This document shows, piece after piece, positions 11,046-21,594 of a stretch of 64,000 nt of DNA. The notes beneath the pieces were generated by a model. That model was given only the letters and a program-made list of their open reading frames with translations, was not told where the DNA came from and made no database searches. The DNA is taken from the NCBI GenBank assembly GCA_037176885.1, contig JAWWNJ010000030.1, forward strand, positions 1,550,001 to 1,614,000, read 5' to 3'. This stretch comes from Favolaschia claudopus (taxonomy: Eukaryota; Basidiomycota; Agaricomycetes; Agaricales; Mycenaceae). Within the stretch, counting starts at the first letter, position 1; every line of letters begins with the position of its first letter. Position numbers and translations under genes: made by a program.

Positions 11046-12640
11046 TTGAAAAAGCGACTCAAGGAATTAAATTCCGAGTCGAATCCTGTAAAGGTAAATC
11101 AGGCTAAGCGTGCTGTGTTAAACGGTATTGAAGAGCACATGCGCACTGGGAAAACTTCGAAGAAATCGAAGGAACCCAACCCTCATCCGCACCAGGTCAA
11201 GAAGGGACCGTTTCCCGGGAGATTTCCTGCCGGAGGACTCCTCGAGCAGACCATTCGCCGTGCGACTGGGCACGACTCGTCGCCATCTTCGTCCAGTTCT
11301 TCGTCCAGTTCCTCTTCAACCGATTCCACTTCTGAATCGGATTCGTCGAGCGACGCTGATGAACTTGGGGTCGAAGGGCCATCGTCGAGTTCAAAACGGA
11401 GGCGAATGAAAAGCCGGCGTACCTCTAAACGAAAATCTAGGCGATCCAATGAACCTAAGATGCGGTTGAAACCCATTGAACCGAACAAATACGACGGATC
11501 TGTGGATACGTATCTATATCTGAAATTCGTTCGCGAGAGCACGACGTACGTGCAAATGGGCAAAGTATCTGAAGAAGATCAAATCTTCTTCATCAGTTAT
11601 TTCCTTGAAGGAAAGGCTGCCGAATTTTATCAGCGCAAGACTGTTAAATATGAACGGAAGTGGACATTAACCAAATTCTTCTTTGAATTGCTTAATTATT
11701 GCTTCCCGAGAGATTTCCGCTTGCGACAGCGAGACGAACTCGCGCGCTGCCATCAAGGTAACAAGTCAGTAATAGAGCATATCGCTGAGATAGAACAATT
11801 TTGGACGATGATAGGCTTACCTGAAAATCAGGAAAAGGTTATCACTCTCTGGATGAGTCTTCGAGACGATGTTCAGATCGAATTATGGCGTCAAAAATTG
11901 GACCCAGAAGCCTCCAGTTGGAGAAAGGTGGTTGCTGGCGCTGAAGACGCGGAAAGGCTTCTAGTGTTGAACTCTGATTCAGAGGCGACACCGCTGAGGT
12001 TCTCAGTGAGAATGCCGAGGATGTTGTCGACGATTATGTCGAAGATAACTCTGAAGTTCAAGTAAAACATGAACTTGAGAACGGAGGGCGTGTTAATAAC
12101 GCCTCTGCCGAGTCGGATGAACAAGCCGCTGATGATTCTGAGAATAATCATCCAGAAACCGAGATCCAAACTCACGGGGTGTATTTGGATTATGACCCCT
12201 TGTACGCTCCTTCGGACGTCTTGGAAACCCTATATGTAGGGTCAATCGCCTTCTCAATGGAAGTCGAGGAGGGCGAGAGTACCAGAAATGAAAATTTCGA
12301 GCGGTTTGACTTCCCGTTGAAATACACGGACTCAGAAGACATCTATGTTGATTTGACTCGGAGCGAAGACGACGTTGTCAATGACACGCCGTTTGAACCA
12401 TTTGTAATGAGCGCTTGTAGCGTTGGAATAGCAGGCGTCGAGCCGTGCTATAGCGATGTGGGATCGAGCCATTGTGTCGACGTCGAGTCAGACGTTGAGA
12501 TGAAGGTGAAAGGCAAGATCCTGAGCGAAGTCGAAGATCTGTCAAGCGGACAGCCACTGATTGCGGAACAGAGCGGCGAGACTGAACCCCGCACGTCATT
12601 ACGTGACTTTGCGGTGGACGACGATGAAAAAACAAGCCGC
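11046..12640 (+). pseudogene. Ty3/Gypsy gag, frameshifted
   Basis: The frame continues upstream without a clear ATG through an Arg/Lys/Leu-rich, coiled-coil-like start, which suggests 5' loss where the direct repeat ends. There follow a Ser-rich acidic spacer (11280-11380), a basic patch (KRRRMKSRRTSKRKSRRS) and then a retrotransposon gag domain at about residues 135-300, with YDGSVDTYLYLKFVRE and YCFPRDFRLRQRDELARC. The same layout and spacing occur in the minus-strand gag at 47-48 kb, so they are homologous families. Near 11985 a one-base shift moves the coding sense to another frame, which continues as a long Glu/Asp-rich tail to about 12640. No zinc knuckle, protease or RT follows. Confidence 0.85.
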
Positions 12641-13468
12641 CTGGCCTTGGCCGTCGATCCCAGCTCACCCACACCATCTTCTACTTCATCCAACTCTTCG
12701 CCAACCATCTTTCCCTCTCCGACACTATTTTCCTCCCAAACTCGCCTCACCCGCTCACTTCTTGCATCATCCGCGCCGACGGGTTTGACCCGTTCATTTC
12801 CCAGCCGTCTACGCCTCACGAACACCCCCATGGCGAAACCATTCCTTCGCAGATGTGTATTTATCGACATGTTGGAGTAAATGGGTTTTGTTGAACTCCG
12901 CAAATTTGGAGTCGGGAACGACATCGGTGGGGAAAGACCCGTTAACACCTTCACCCTCTACGATCCCGACCATGACACTTCCCTCGTCATTCCTGCGGAC
13001 CTGGTTCGCATCTACATCTTCTTCAATTAACTATTCAACAAACCCTCCACTCCCATGGCGGTTCTCAAGAACATGCCGTGGGGATACCATGCCTTTGCTA
13101 CCCTTCTCAACGCCAATTGTCCCTCCGGCGAGAAGTGGGCCTACTTCGATGCCGAAGGTGGGCAAGCCCATTGGTTCCCCGACCACCCTCTTCCCTCTAT
13201 CGTCACCTACCAAGTCCGCGAGAACGACCTCGCCGACGATCCCCCGGCCGACAAAGTCCTCGTCTCCAAGACGCGTTCGTCCTCTTCGTCGTCCGCAAGA
13301 TTCTCTTCCTCCTCTTCATCTTCGTCGTCGGATACGGGCTCTAGATCAGGGAGAACGATGTCGTTGTCGGGAAACGGGGACGCAGGACGTAATGGAGGGA
13401 CCGGTGAGGCTGGTCTTCTTTCTTCGGGTCCGTGGCTCGGTTCTGTCGGCTCGGAAAGGGTGCCATAG
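12620..13468 (+). pseudogene. Broken ORF of unknown family
   Basis: I do not recognise the family. A protein-like frame begins near 12635 (THTIFYFIQLFANHLSLSD), crosses a frameshift near 12885 into VELRKFGVGNDIGGERPV, meets an in-frame TAA at 13027-13029, and continues through MPWGYHAFATLLNANC, KWAYFDAEGGQAHWF and HPLPSIVTYQVREND before a Ser-rich low-complexity tail. Two disruptions in an otherwise coherent sequence point to a recently decayed gene. It follows directly on the Gypsy gag tail, so it may be a captured or neighbouring gene. Confidence 0.5.
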
Positions 13469-13687
13469 AAGAGAAGCTAGTGCCGGGGTCCTCAGAATCC
13501 TCCGAGTCGGATTCTTCCACTGCTGCATTGGCCATGTAGACGGTGAACTGCAAGGTACGATTGGTCTTCGCTGCACGTCCAATTCCTCGTTTCTTACGTT
13601 TTCCTTGCTAGCTTTGGATAGCTTAGAGTGCCCATAACGTCCTTGTTTTAGTCCTGCGCGCTGCGCTTTGCGTTTTGAGGGCGGCAT
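13346..13687 (-). CDS. Uncertain small basic ORF
   Basis: A 113-codon minus frame opens with a true ATG and a basic N-terminus (MPPSKRKAQRAGLKQ) typical of nuclear or transposon-linked fungal proteins. Its second half lies antisense to the Ser-rich tail of the broken plus-strand ORF, so only about 13470-13687 is independent sequence. It could be a 5' exon of a lost gene. Confidence 0.25.
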   Translation of the reverse strand: MPPSKRKAQRAGLKQGRYGHSKLSKASKENVRNEELDVQRRPIVPCSSPSTWPMQQWKNPTRRILRTPALASLLWHPFRADRTEPRTRRKKTSLTGPSITSCVPVSRQRHRSP

Positions 13688-13984
13688 GAGCTCCCTTTGA
13701 GACGCGACGAAGTGGTCAGGATCAAAATCAGATCAGCTGATCGTGTCTACCACCGACAGCATTCTGCTCTGCCTCAACTTTGTTTTCTATACCTATATTA
13801 TTCACATCTGTACTGTAGATACTTCACTCGCAACTTTGGATACTTTTCTGACCAAAATCCCCCCGAAAGTCGGGCGTTGAACTGAGATGTTATCCAAATT
13901 TTCCACGAAAAATCTATCTAGTCTCTCGAATATCGGCGGAATTCCCTGTAATTTTGGGACAGCCTAGCTGAAGGACTTCGCTAT
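13688..13984. other. No gene recognised
   Basis: AT-rich sequence with no family-like frame or repeat that I could pair. Confidence 0.5.
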
Positions 13985-14112
13985 CGATTTACGGAACAGA
14001 TTTTTTTAATTTCGTCTTCGTTGTTGAGATATAAGGGAGATGGTGTAAATTGTGACTTTGTGACTCGTCACGGTCACAGCTAGATGCGCATGGACGCGGC
14101 CTATCTTGGAAA
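13985..14112. repeat. Partial copy of the 37.6-38.06 kb MITE arm
   Basis: The block from cggaacagattt to gcggcctatctt matches the right arm at about 37940-38060 in order and spacing (gagatat..gggagatgg, then cacggtcacagctag). Only one arm is present, so this is a truncated member of that family. Confidence 0.75.
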
Positions 14113-15650
14113 TGAGAAGAGAAGCCGTTCCAGACGCACCCGAAGAACTCAACACCCCAGCACCCTGAAAAGTCTTTTCTTTGTCCTCCCAAATTCCTCT
14201 GACAAAGCCTCTGGCCTGAGACGGCGGCGCAAAGAGTGAAGTAAGAGGTCGGCGGACCGCGAGGGCTTTTAGGGGATGCGATGGAAGATGATTTCTTTCA
14301 GACTCAGAGCCCAATACATGGGTGATGTTTGAGCTCGAGCGGCGCACGAGAGGACGTCGTGGAGGCATGGTAGTGGAAGAGGTGAGTGGGGCATGACGAT
14401 CGTAAGACGAGTGTCATTTGTTTGGCCCTGCTTGGCGGTGGAGCCGACTCCATATATTGAACTGGGTGGTGCTTTATCTCAATGCGCGCGTGGGGGAGTG
14501 GTACTTACTTCAATTTACCGGGCTGTTGACGTAGCCGAAACCCCAGCATACCCCTCACCACAGAACACCCGTATCGCCGCTTCCCATTTAGACCGCTTTC
14601 GCATCTCACTGCCTATCATGTCCACCTCCAACAGCTACAATCACCATATACCCCACCGTGCCCGATAGTGGCCCGGTCGCACCATAAAACCTCGATAGTT
14701 GTCATGATCGGGCACTTTCGGGCTGCTATCGGGTGGATAACAAGAAAAATAAATTTGCGACTTAAAAGTATATACCTCGTTGGTTCGGGCAAGGATAATA
14801 AAGAAGAATAAAGCAACTATGCACGATCCACTCGACGAGCAGACCGGACAAATTTTGCGAAAGAAATGATGATCGAGATCAAGACAAGCCAATACTCGTG
14901 GTGCGATTACGTCGCGAGCCCCGGGTATTCAGCTCGATCCTGCCCGTGTGAGTAGATCCTGGGCCGATTCAACATGCCGCATGCAATGTAATCCAATGGT
15001 CTGTTTCCGGCCAACAATTTCATCGAAAAGAATTGATTGAGTGCCATAAAAGGCAACACATTGCAACCCTAAATTTTCAACTCGGCAGGAAACTTTTTCT
15101 GGGACTACAGTGCCAAGCATCACATCACGGTTCCTTTTTTGGCAGGGAACGGCATCAAAAGTTAAACTCGATACTACATTATGCCGTCATCACCATTCGA
15201 CTTCGAAACAGTGTAGAACATCCATATGGATGTGTAGCAACCCATCTTGTGCTTTGCAAGGCAATTGAACAAGTTTTTGTGTTTTCACCTCCGAAAAAGT
15301 GAAACAAACCCTAATGATGGTTGATGCCATCATCAAAATTGCCATATTGGTTAGGGTTAAGATCACGTGCTTCTCGGACTTTGCCGTGCCAGCCTTGGGC
15401 GGATCACCCAGGTAAGTCAGAACAGACTCGGCTACCACTTTTTCATGGTTTCTGCATGACAACTGAACATATCTGGCCTCAATCCATCCAAAATCAGAGC
15501 CAAAATGATGATTTTACTTTTTTCAGACCCGAAAAAAAGTGAAACACCGTGGGAAAAAGTGAGTTCTCAACGCCAAACGCATTCTTTTGGTCGGTTTCCT
15601 TCCTCAGAAAATCCCAAATAAATTACAAAAATTTTCTTCCGCCCGAAAAA
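14113..15650. other. Stretch without a recognisable gene
   Basis: No convincing coding frame. About 14711-14763 is a diverged inverted copy of 4072-4122, sharing ttgttatcca and gtgcccgat. The phrase ccgatagtgg/atcgggcac also occurs within it, hinting at a small inverted-repeat element. A 120-codon minus frame (14006-14368) overlaps the MITE arm and is not accepted. Confidence 0.5.
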
Positions 15651-15844
15651 AGGGGCGCTCAATTCTTAGCTCGTCGGCTCGTCTCGTCCCAGAAATTATT
15701 TAATTGCATGATGAGCTGATGAGCTGCTGATCCCACTCCGCATTTCTCTCCACTTCCCATCAAATTTGATCCCCTCATCAAAAAATCGACATTTTACGGA
15801 CGAGACGAGCTGACGAGCTGACGAGCTAAGAATTGAGCGCCCCT
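15651..15844. mobile_element. 194-bp foldback MITE
   Basis: AGGGGCGCTCAATTCTTAGC at the left end is mirrored at the right end (15799-15844), and the arms continue through gctcgtctcgtcc. The right arm has an extra agctgacg unit. A 110-bp spacer has no coding capacity. The TSD is unclear because the left flank is an A run. Confidence 0.85.
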
Positions 15845-15899
15845 AAAGCAGTGTTGGAGAAGTGGCGCTTGGCACTGTATCTGCATGTGTCATGTTATA

Positions 15900-16774
15900 C
15901 TCGGTGTCCACAAAAGTAACCGGAAATTCGCTTATTGCTTGCCAAATTTTCGGAAGCAAACTAGATAGGTGTAATCCTTGCTTTATTTTGGTCACATATC
16001 ATACATATCATGTGTAAAGCTGCTCAGGAGAGACCGTTGTAGAGGGACAAATCTATCAGCTGTATTTTGATGGTGATCAACAAAGTCAGTGCAACACAGC
16101 TTGTTCTGGGAGGAAAATTATGGTTTTGATTTTGCAAGACTCTTCAGCATGGTGTCCTTTTGTGGGCACGAACACTCAATGTTGAAAAGAAACTGTGTAC
16201 AGTTGATATCTGTAGCGTTTATTTTGACTGTCTCAGTCTGTCACTTTCAACCGATCGTCAGACAGTTATTTGGGGTGTTTTAAGCAACAATTCAATCAGT
16301 TCTGGTGTTGTTCCACCTAATAATGAACACTGATTGTGTTTAAGAGGCCTATTGCTATTGCTGCTGTCTTCAAACTTGCATAAATGTGAGTGCAAAACTG
16401 AAATTTAAGCAAAAGGTTGAAAATTCTGGTTTCCACAATTCTGGTCCAATAGTGCATCATTTGGAATGGTTCAAAGGGCTTGAAAGATACCAATAGAGCG
16501 CTAATGTAGCATGCATTGTGCAAAAATGGTCAACCATGCTTATTTGAGCAAACAGCAACCAATTTCTTGCACAACGTTGACAACTTGGCATTGCCAAACA
16601 ATAACATCATGAATTCAACTAGCTCTAGAGTGATGTAAAAAGAGAAGATCTCCAAGAAACTTAGGGAATGATCTACTCACATTGAAAGGTATGCAGCCAG
16701 GTGCAGAAACCGTGGGAAACTCACGTGATCGCGTCGAAATATCGGCATTTCCGGTTACTTTTGTGGACACCGAG
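15900..16774. mobile_element. TA-flanked Tc1/mariner-type element, 875 bp, no transposase
   Basis: The tips are CTCGGTGTCCACAAAAGTAA at 15900 and its inverted copy ending at 16774; the match extends through ccggaaat. TA flanks both ends (15898-15899 and 16775-16776). No DDE transposase remains. The tip resembles that of the 868-bp element at 60666-61533 (shared CAAAAGTAACCG). Confidence 0.9.
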
Positions 16775-16776
16775 TA

Positions 16777-17362
16777 GGGGCTGGTGAATGGACAGGATTC
16801 ACAACTTGACTGGTGTAAAAAATTGCAGCCGTTCGCGAGATATGGCGCCTTCAAGTTGCCTGATTTTCACCGTTTTTCCCATTTTTGGCATTTTTGGCCA
16901 ACTTGGCAGCGCGATATCTCGCGAACGGCTCCATCTTTTCACATGATTTAAGTTGGGTACACAGTCAGTTCTATCCGGCCTATGTGCCTGTGCCTTTGGA
17001 TTTGGCCTGAAAAATTATCTTGCTGCGTTGGAAATCTAGGATCTATAGTGTTTCCACTATTCAGCGAAATATGGCAGTACATCAAGATATTGTGATGAGA
17101 TTGATGGCCGGAATCGGGTTATTGGTCAAGTCCCAGAGGACCTAGCACTTCAAATTCTACTCTCCCGGCCAAGATCGCGCTAAGACCATGACTTATTCGC
17201 ACCACGAGTATCACATTATTTTTTTTGCCGTCACTTCCTCTCTCTCCTCTCGCCTCAACTCCTTCACATCGATGGCTCGGAGATACGCTGAGATACCCAA
17301 TTATAAACACCACATCATTTCGACTGTTCCCCCAATCACCGCCTTCCCAGGACAGCTGTCGG
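16777..17362. other. No gene recognised
   Basis: Two blocks near 16825 and 16905-16925 share the words gcgatatctcgcgaacgg in opposite orientation. No coding frame is convincing. Confidence 0.5.
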
Positions 17363-17370
17363 GAAGGGCC

Positions 17371-17633
17371 AGGCCCCCGGTCACTACCAAATTTGTCCGT
17401 CGGGCGACTTTGGCTGATTTACGACATTGATGGCGCTCTGGGGACGTCAAAAAAGCAACAAAAAAGGCGATTCTTTCCTGGAAATTGCGTGAAACGCTTA
17501 GTTTTGAGCAGCTGCTTCGCTTCAGCGACCCAGAACCTCCTTCCTGTGGCTGGTTCGCGAAATAGACCTCTGAAATTGGACGTTGTTTTACTCTATGAGG
17601 GCTACGGACCTATATGGTAGTGACCGGGGGCCT
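17371..17633. mobile_element. hAT-type MITE, copy A (263 bp, 8-bp TSD)
   Basis: The ends are inverted copies of AGGCCCCCGGTCACTACCA. The 8-bp duplication GAAGGGCC flanks it exactly (17363-17370 and 17634-17641). The reverse complement aligns along its whole length with the MITE at 46204-46476, including internal words such as gaggtctatttcgcgaaccagcc. An 8-bp TSD with short TIRs is the hAT pattern. Confidence 0.95.
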
Positions 17634-17641
17634 GAAGGGCC

Positions 17642-17983
17642 CCAACACCTGGTTCAGCCGATGACATCTCCCTCATTTCCAAAATCTGAATTTTCCCCTT
17701 GGAGATGAAGAATTAGGGACATACTGTGTGGGAATTGTGACCGATTTGAGAAAAGCCCTTATTCTGCTCATACAATCTTAACACTCAATCTGTGTACAAC
17801 TCCAGTAAAAAGACACTTGAAAGCTCCCCATTCTGTAGGCCGGGACCGGGGCATACACGACATGCAGATACTTACATGAGGCCAGCATGAGGCTTACTTC
17901 CTTGTTACTTCCTGTAGCATTCATCAACCTTCCTTCCTTCCTTCCTTCCTTCCTTCTTATATGCGAGTCTCACCAGTCCAACC
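17642..17983. other. Upstream region of the Zn2Cys6 gene with a (CTTC)n run
   Basis: No coding frame. A (CTTC)n microsatellite lies at about 17929-17957, just before the gene start. It falls where a fungal 5' untranslated region would lie, but a promoter element cannot be assigned. Confidence 0.5.
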
Positions 17984-18028
17984 ATGTTTTACCCTGACTT
18001 TCCTGCTTCCTTCAAATTCTCTGTCCAG

Positions 18029-18932
18029 ATGCCCGGTAGGAAAGCTAAGAAACAAGCTTTGTCTCCAGATAATTCCCAGTCCAAACGTCCGACATACACT
18101 CGCAGCAGGACTGGTTGTCTCACTTGTCGCGTAAAGAAAATCAAGATTAGCCCAATACTCACTGAATTGTATTGGGGTCCGCGATCTCACCACCGCTCAT
18201 AGTGCGACGAGGTAAAGCCAAACTGCACGCGGTGCGCACATGGCCAGCGTGACGTGAGTCGTCGAAAGGGTCTGCAGCTCACCTTTGTTGACGCGTGTCA
18301 GTGTGCTTGGCCTGCGGCGTCAGCCCCGAAAGAATCACCGTTGGTGAAGCATCCGCGAAAGGAAGATACAGCGGTTCGACGAGGACACTGGCAGGGTACA
18401 TCCCAGCACAATGAAGCCACACAACTGCAGCTGGGTATCCCTCGTCACCAGTACATTATGTGCCTTGCTGCCCTCGACTTTCCTCTCATTTCTTCTTTCT
18501 CGTAGCAGATCGCGAGGCGGCCCCTACACTGTTCCCGGTGATGACTTTCGGTGGAATTATCATGCACATATCAACAACAGCCCCTTCGTGTATGAACACT
18601 CCGATACTTTGACCAGGCACCCGGACCCTACAACTGCTCGTATTAACAACACCCACCTCGCGAATGGGAACTCCTCCGATACTAACAGCCACCTGCACCC
18701 CGCCCATACTTCCATCAGCCACCTCGCACATGTATACTCTTCCGATGCTTCCACCACGCACCATCCCGCTGCGCAGTATCAGTGCCCTTCGACTCCTCAT
18801 ATCGGCAACAACCACCCCGCGTATGTGCACACCTCCGATACTTCCATGACGCACCATCTGGGAATGGTAGGCCAGTACCAGGCGACACGGCTCCTGTCCG
18901 AGTCCCAAAACCCATGGCCGACGCACATGTGA
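18029..18932 (+). CDS. Zn(II)2Cys6 (Gal4-type) transcription factor, four exons
   Basis: Likely a sequence-specific nuclear transcription regulator. Proposed exons: 18029-18145, 18203-18253, 18302-18450 and 18506-18932, giving about 247 residues. The binuclear zinc cluster is rebuilt across exons 1-3: CLTCRVKKIK, then CDEVKPNCTRCAHGQRD, then CAWP, matching CX2CX6CX5CX2CX6C (with one skipped spacing at the first junction). Introns 2 and 3 are canonical GT-AG (48 and 55 nt). Intron 1 (18146-18202) ends in AG but begins AT. The start 18029 is chosen because a basic segment follows; an in-frame ATG at 17984 would add 15 residues. After the cluster come Asn/His/Thr-rich imperfect repeats (HLANGNSSDT, HLAHVYSSDA, HPAYVHTSDT). 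The usual fungal middle homology region is absent, so the protein is short for the family. Confidence 0.7.
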
Positions 18933-19451
18933 GCGCCGCAAAGACGCGAAGCCTTTCATGTTCTGCATAGGCCGCAAAACCATGCTGCGGGTGGTGTCTT
19001 TTTTTTCTTTTCTTTCTCTGGACGGGTTGTATTGTTACGACGATACAAATATACAGGATCGGGATAAGTAAATTTGCGTTTACTCGTGAGCGCTGCGTTA
19101 AATCAATGATACTCCGGCATCAACTGGTTGGAGCGTGCTCCCCCTTTAAGTAACAGAGCTAATGTTGCCGCGACTCCGACCCCAAGTCGAGAAGTCGAGG
19201 AGTCGCAGTCGACTTGAGTCGAGTCAAGTCAAGTCAACCGATTTGACCTCGATCAACTCCTCAGTCTCGTTGAGTCGACTTAAGTCGAGCACAATTTCCC
19301 AATATAGTGGGCATCAGCTGAGGAACATGCCGCGACTCAATTCTTGCTCAATTCCGTCGATTTCTGTAGTGTGACGGCATGATTCTGTGAGGCGATTGCC
19401 TGTGTTTGGCTGTAGACTCAAGACACGTCACGGCGATCATTTCTGTCTCAT
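18933..19451. other. Intergenic, with GTCGA-rich simple repeats
   Basis: The block 19180-19300 consists largely of gtcga/gtcaa words in both orientations. A pyrimidine run lies near 18998-19018. No gene is recognised. Confidence 0.5.
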
Positions 19452-21385
19452 TTGCTCAGACGGGCTGACAAGGCCAGATCAGCTTCCACACCTCGACCGC
19501 CACAACACGCCGCCGCCATAGTCAATGCCGCCGCAAAGACTCGTCAAATACTCATCGAACGGAACCCGGGCACAGCAGTATGGATGGCCGAACTCACGGA
19601 GAAGGAGCTGGTGGAGAAGGCGAGAATCGCAACGACAATGATGCCTGCCCTCGGAGCCAGCGACCCCCCGCACGACGCACGCTTCATCGGCGCGACTCGC
19701 AACCGCAGCGGGGGCTGGATTCTCCACTTGAACACGACTGCTGCGGCGACATGGCTTAAAAAAGAAATAGAGGATTTCTTGGCTGCGATGGGAGGTACGT
19801 CCGTTTACAAAGAACGTTTCCTCAGTGTGGTGGTACAGTTCGTACCGGTCTCGTTCAATCCTACCGAACGCGGGGCCCTCCAGGCCATTGAGGCCGACAA
19901 CGGCCTCCAGTCGGGTTCTTTTGGTAACGCTCGCTGGATCAAACAGCCGTGGCGGCGACACGACGGACAACGTGTGGCGCACGCCGTTTTCAACTTCACA
20001 AACGCCGCTGCAGCCAACCGCTTCATACGAAACGGGGGGTGGGTCGAGGGCAGCCAAGTCTTTGGCCACAAATTCATTGCTGAACCGATACGTTGCCTCA
20101 GATGCCAAGGGATAGGGCATATCGTCGCAGAATGCACGTCCATCCACCCCTCATGCGCCCGCTGCGCGGCCATTGTCATGGATCAAGTAATCTCAGTATG
20201 TCATCATTATTATTCTACGATCGCTCGTTGTCTGCGTTTCAACATCCCTTACCTACCTAATTTCCAATCCACCCATTCCTTACTTACAGTTGTTATGGCG
20301 TCTCTCTGTAATAAGTAGCTGGTATCTACCAAATACAGCTTGCCCTTTTCCACCCACATTCTTGCCTCAGCTGCGCACCATTCGCATTAGCCTAACCCGC
20401 TGTGCTCTTCGTCTCAAGACTAGTAAGGATTCGCTCTTGCTATTCCTCTGGACACCCGCTTCAAGACCTTGTAAGGATTCGCTCTGGCATTCTCTTGGAC
20501 AACCCCACGCGCTACGCTTGTCTGTAAACGGATTTCTGGACTCTATATTCGCATTCAACAAGAATACATCCGTATTCTATAACAGCCATGCACCCCACTG
20601 ATAAATGCACGGCGTCAGACGATGAGCGCGCGTGCATAAATTGCAAGATAACTAAACACCCCCATGAGGGCCATGGTGCTGCTGACCGTCTTTGCCCCGT
20701 ATTCCAGAACAAATTTCAAGCGGCCTTGGAACGCAGCCCCGAGGCCAAATACCCGTACTTCCTCGACCCCGACGATCCCACCACCTGGGTCACCCACGAC
20801 GACGTCTCGAGCAAATTCGCCACACGCCGTGGACCGCCGGCTTGGCAATCAGCTCAGGCGATGCACCAGCCGCGAGGCCCGGGACCGGCACCAGAAATCG
20901 CGGCGCACCATAAAGCCAACTTCACCCGACAACATCGCCGCCCGGCCACGCAGGTCTCGATCCAAGACTACATGCGACCGTCGTCACAACTAGAGACCCG
21001 GGATGACAACATCGCCACCACCACCGACAACGACAAGGTCACCGACACTGCCGCCAACGACGACAATGCCTCCGCCACCACCGAGGATCTTCGCCGGGAG
21101 AAAGTCCTTAGTCACCGAGTCAATAGGGGAAAGATCAACATGCAGGTCACTCTAAGTGACCTCCATGCAGATCCCCCGCCTGCTGAGCTCGACGCTGATA
21201 CTCTGAGTCAACGCGCACTGAGCGATGATGCCAACAAAAGGGACATAATGGACGGCCCCCGCCTTGAACTCCCCCCAGGGGGGGGACGACCACCATGTCA
21301 TCTAACTCGCAACGAAACATCCCACGCCGTCGCCCCCTCCGCTTATGGACTCAGAACTTCAACAAATCGCTCGATGCGATGCTCG
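19452..21385 (+). pseudogene. LINE ORF1 with start of ORF2, split by a solo LTR
   Basis: This is the nucleic-acid-binding ORF1 of a Tad-like non-LTR retrotransposon. It ends in a series of zinc knuckles: CLRCQGIGHIVAEC, then CARC before the insertion, completed after it by HPTDKC, and then CINCKITKHPHEGHGAADRLC-like spacing. Removing 20174-20589 joins the frame with no shift. The downstream half is Asp/Thr-rich. At about 21298 an overlapping frame opens with MSSNSQRNIPRRRPLRLWTQ, followed by NFNKSLDA, the usual opening of the ORF2 endonuclease, but it is cut off near 21385. The sequence then turns into an endonuclease fragment in the opposite orientation. Confidence 0.8.
20174..20584 (+). mobile_element. 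Solo LTR, 411 bp, 5-bp TSD
   Basis: It begins TGTCATGGATC and ends TTCTATAACA (TG...CA), and is flanked by the 5-bp duplication GCCAT (20169-20173 and 20585-20589). Removing it with one GCCAT restores the LINE ORF1 frame exactly. There is an internal direct repeat around gtaaggattcgctctgcc-like words at about 20427 and 20472. No internal region or second LTR remains, as expected after LTR-LTR recombination. Confidence 0.9.
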
Positions 21386-21567
21386 TTGATGGGGATTTGC
21401 CTCCAGTCGGCAGAGAGGAAGCGAGTGCTGATCCACATCATGGAGCGGGCGGCACGGTGGTCTTTTGAGAAGTTGGTGGGGTAGATCGGGGTGTAGGCGC
21501 GCTTGACGCGGGAGGTAGTCTTTCCCTTTGCCGAAGCATGCACACCACCCGCTGAACGCGAGCCCAT
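21343..21567 (-). pseudogene. Inverted fragment of a LINE endonuclease domain
   Basis: The minus frame reads YTPIYPTNFSKDHRAARSMM and then WISTRFLSADWRQIPI, which looks like the early part of a LINE apurinic-type endonuclease. The final residues overlap the point where the plus-strand ORF2 start breaks off, so the junction near 21385 is an inversion between two LINE pieces. Confidence 0.6.
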
Positions 21568-21594
21568 GGACTTTTGGGTGGTATATGTGCTGAA

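Noticed and set aside
11046..12640. Retrotransposon bounded by the 10488 and 10880 repeats as its LTRs
   Set aside because: Both repeats lie on the same side of gag and no matching copy follows it, so they cannot be its LTR pair.
18486..18983. 165-codon minus-strand frame opposite the Zn2Cys6 gene
   Set aside because: Antisense shadow of the repeat-bearing last exon; the plus strand has spliced, motif-supported coding sense.
19479..20147. 222-codon minus-strand frame
   Set aside because: Antisense of LINE ORF1, which carries clear zinc knuckles on the plus strand.
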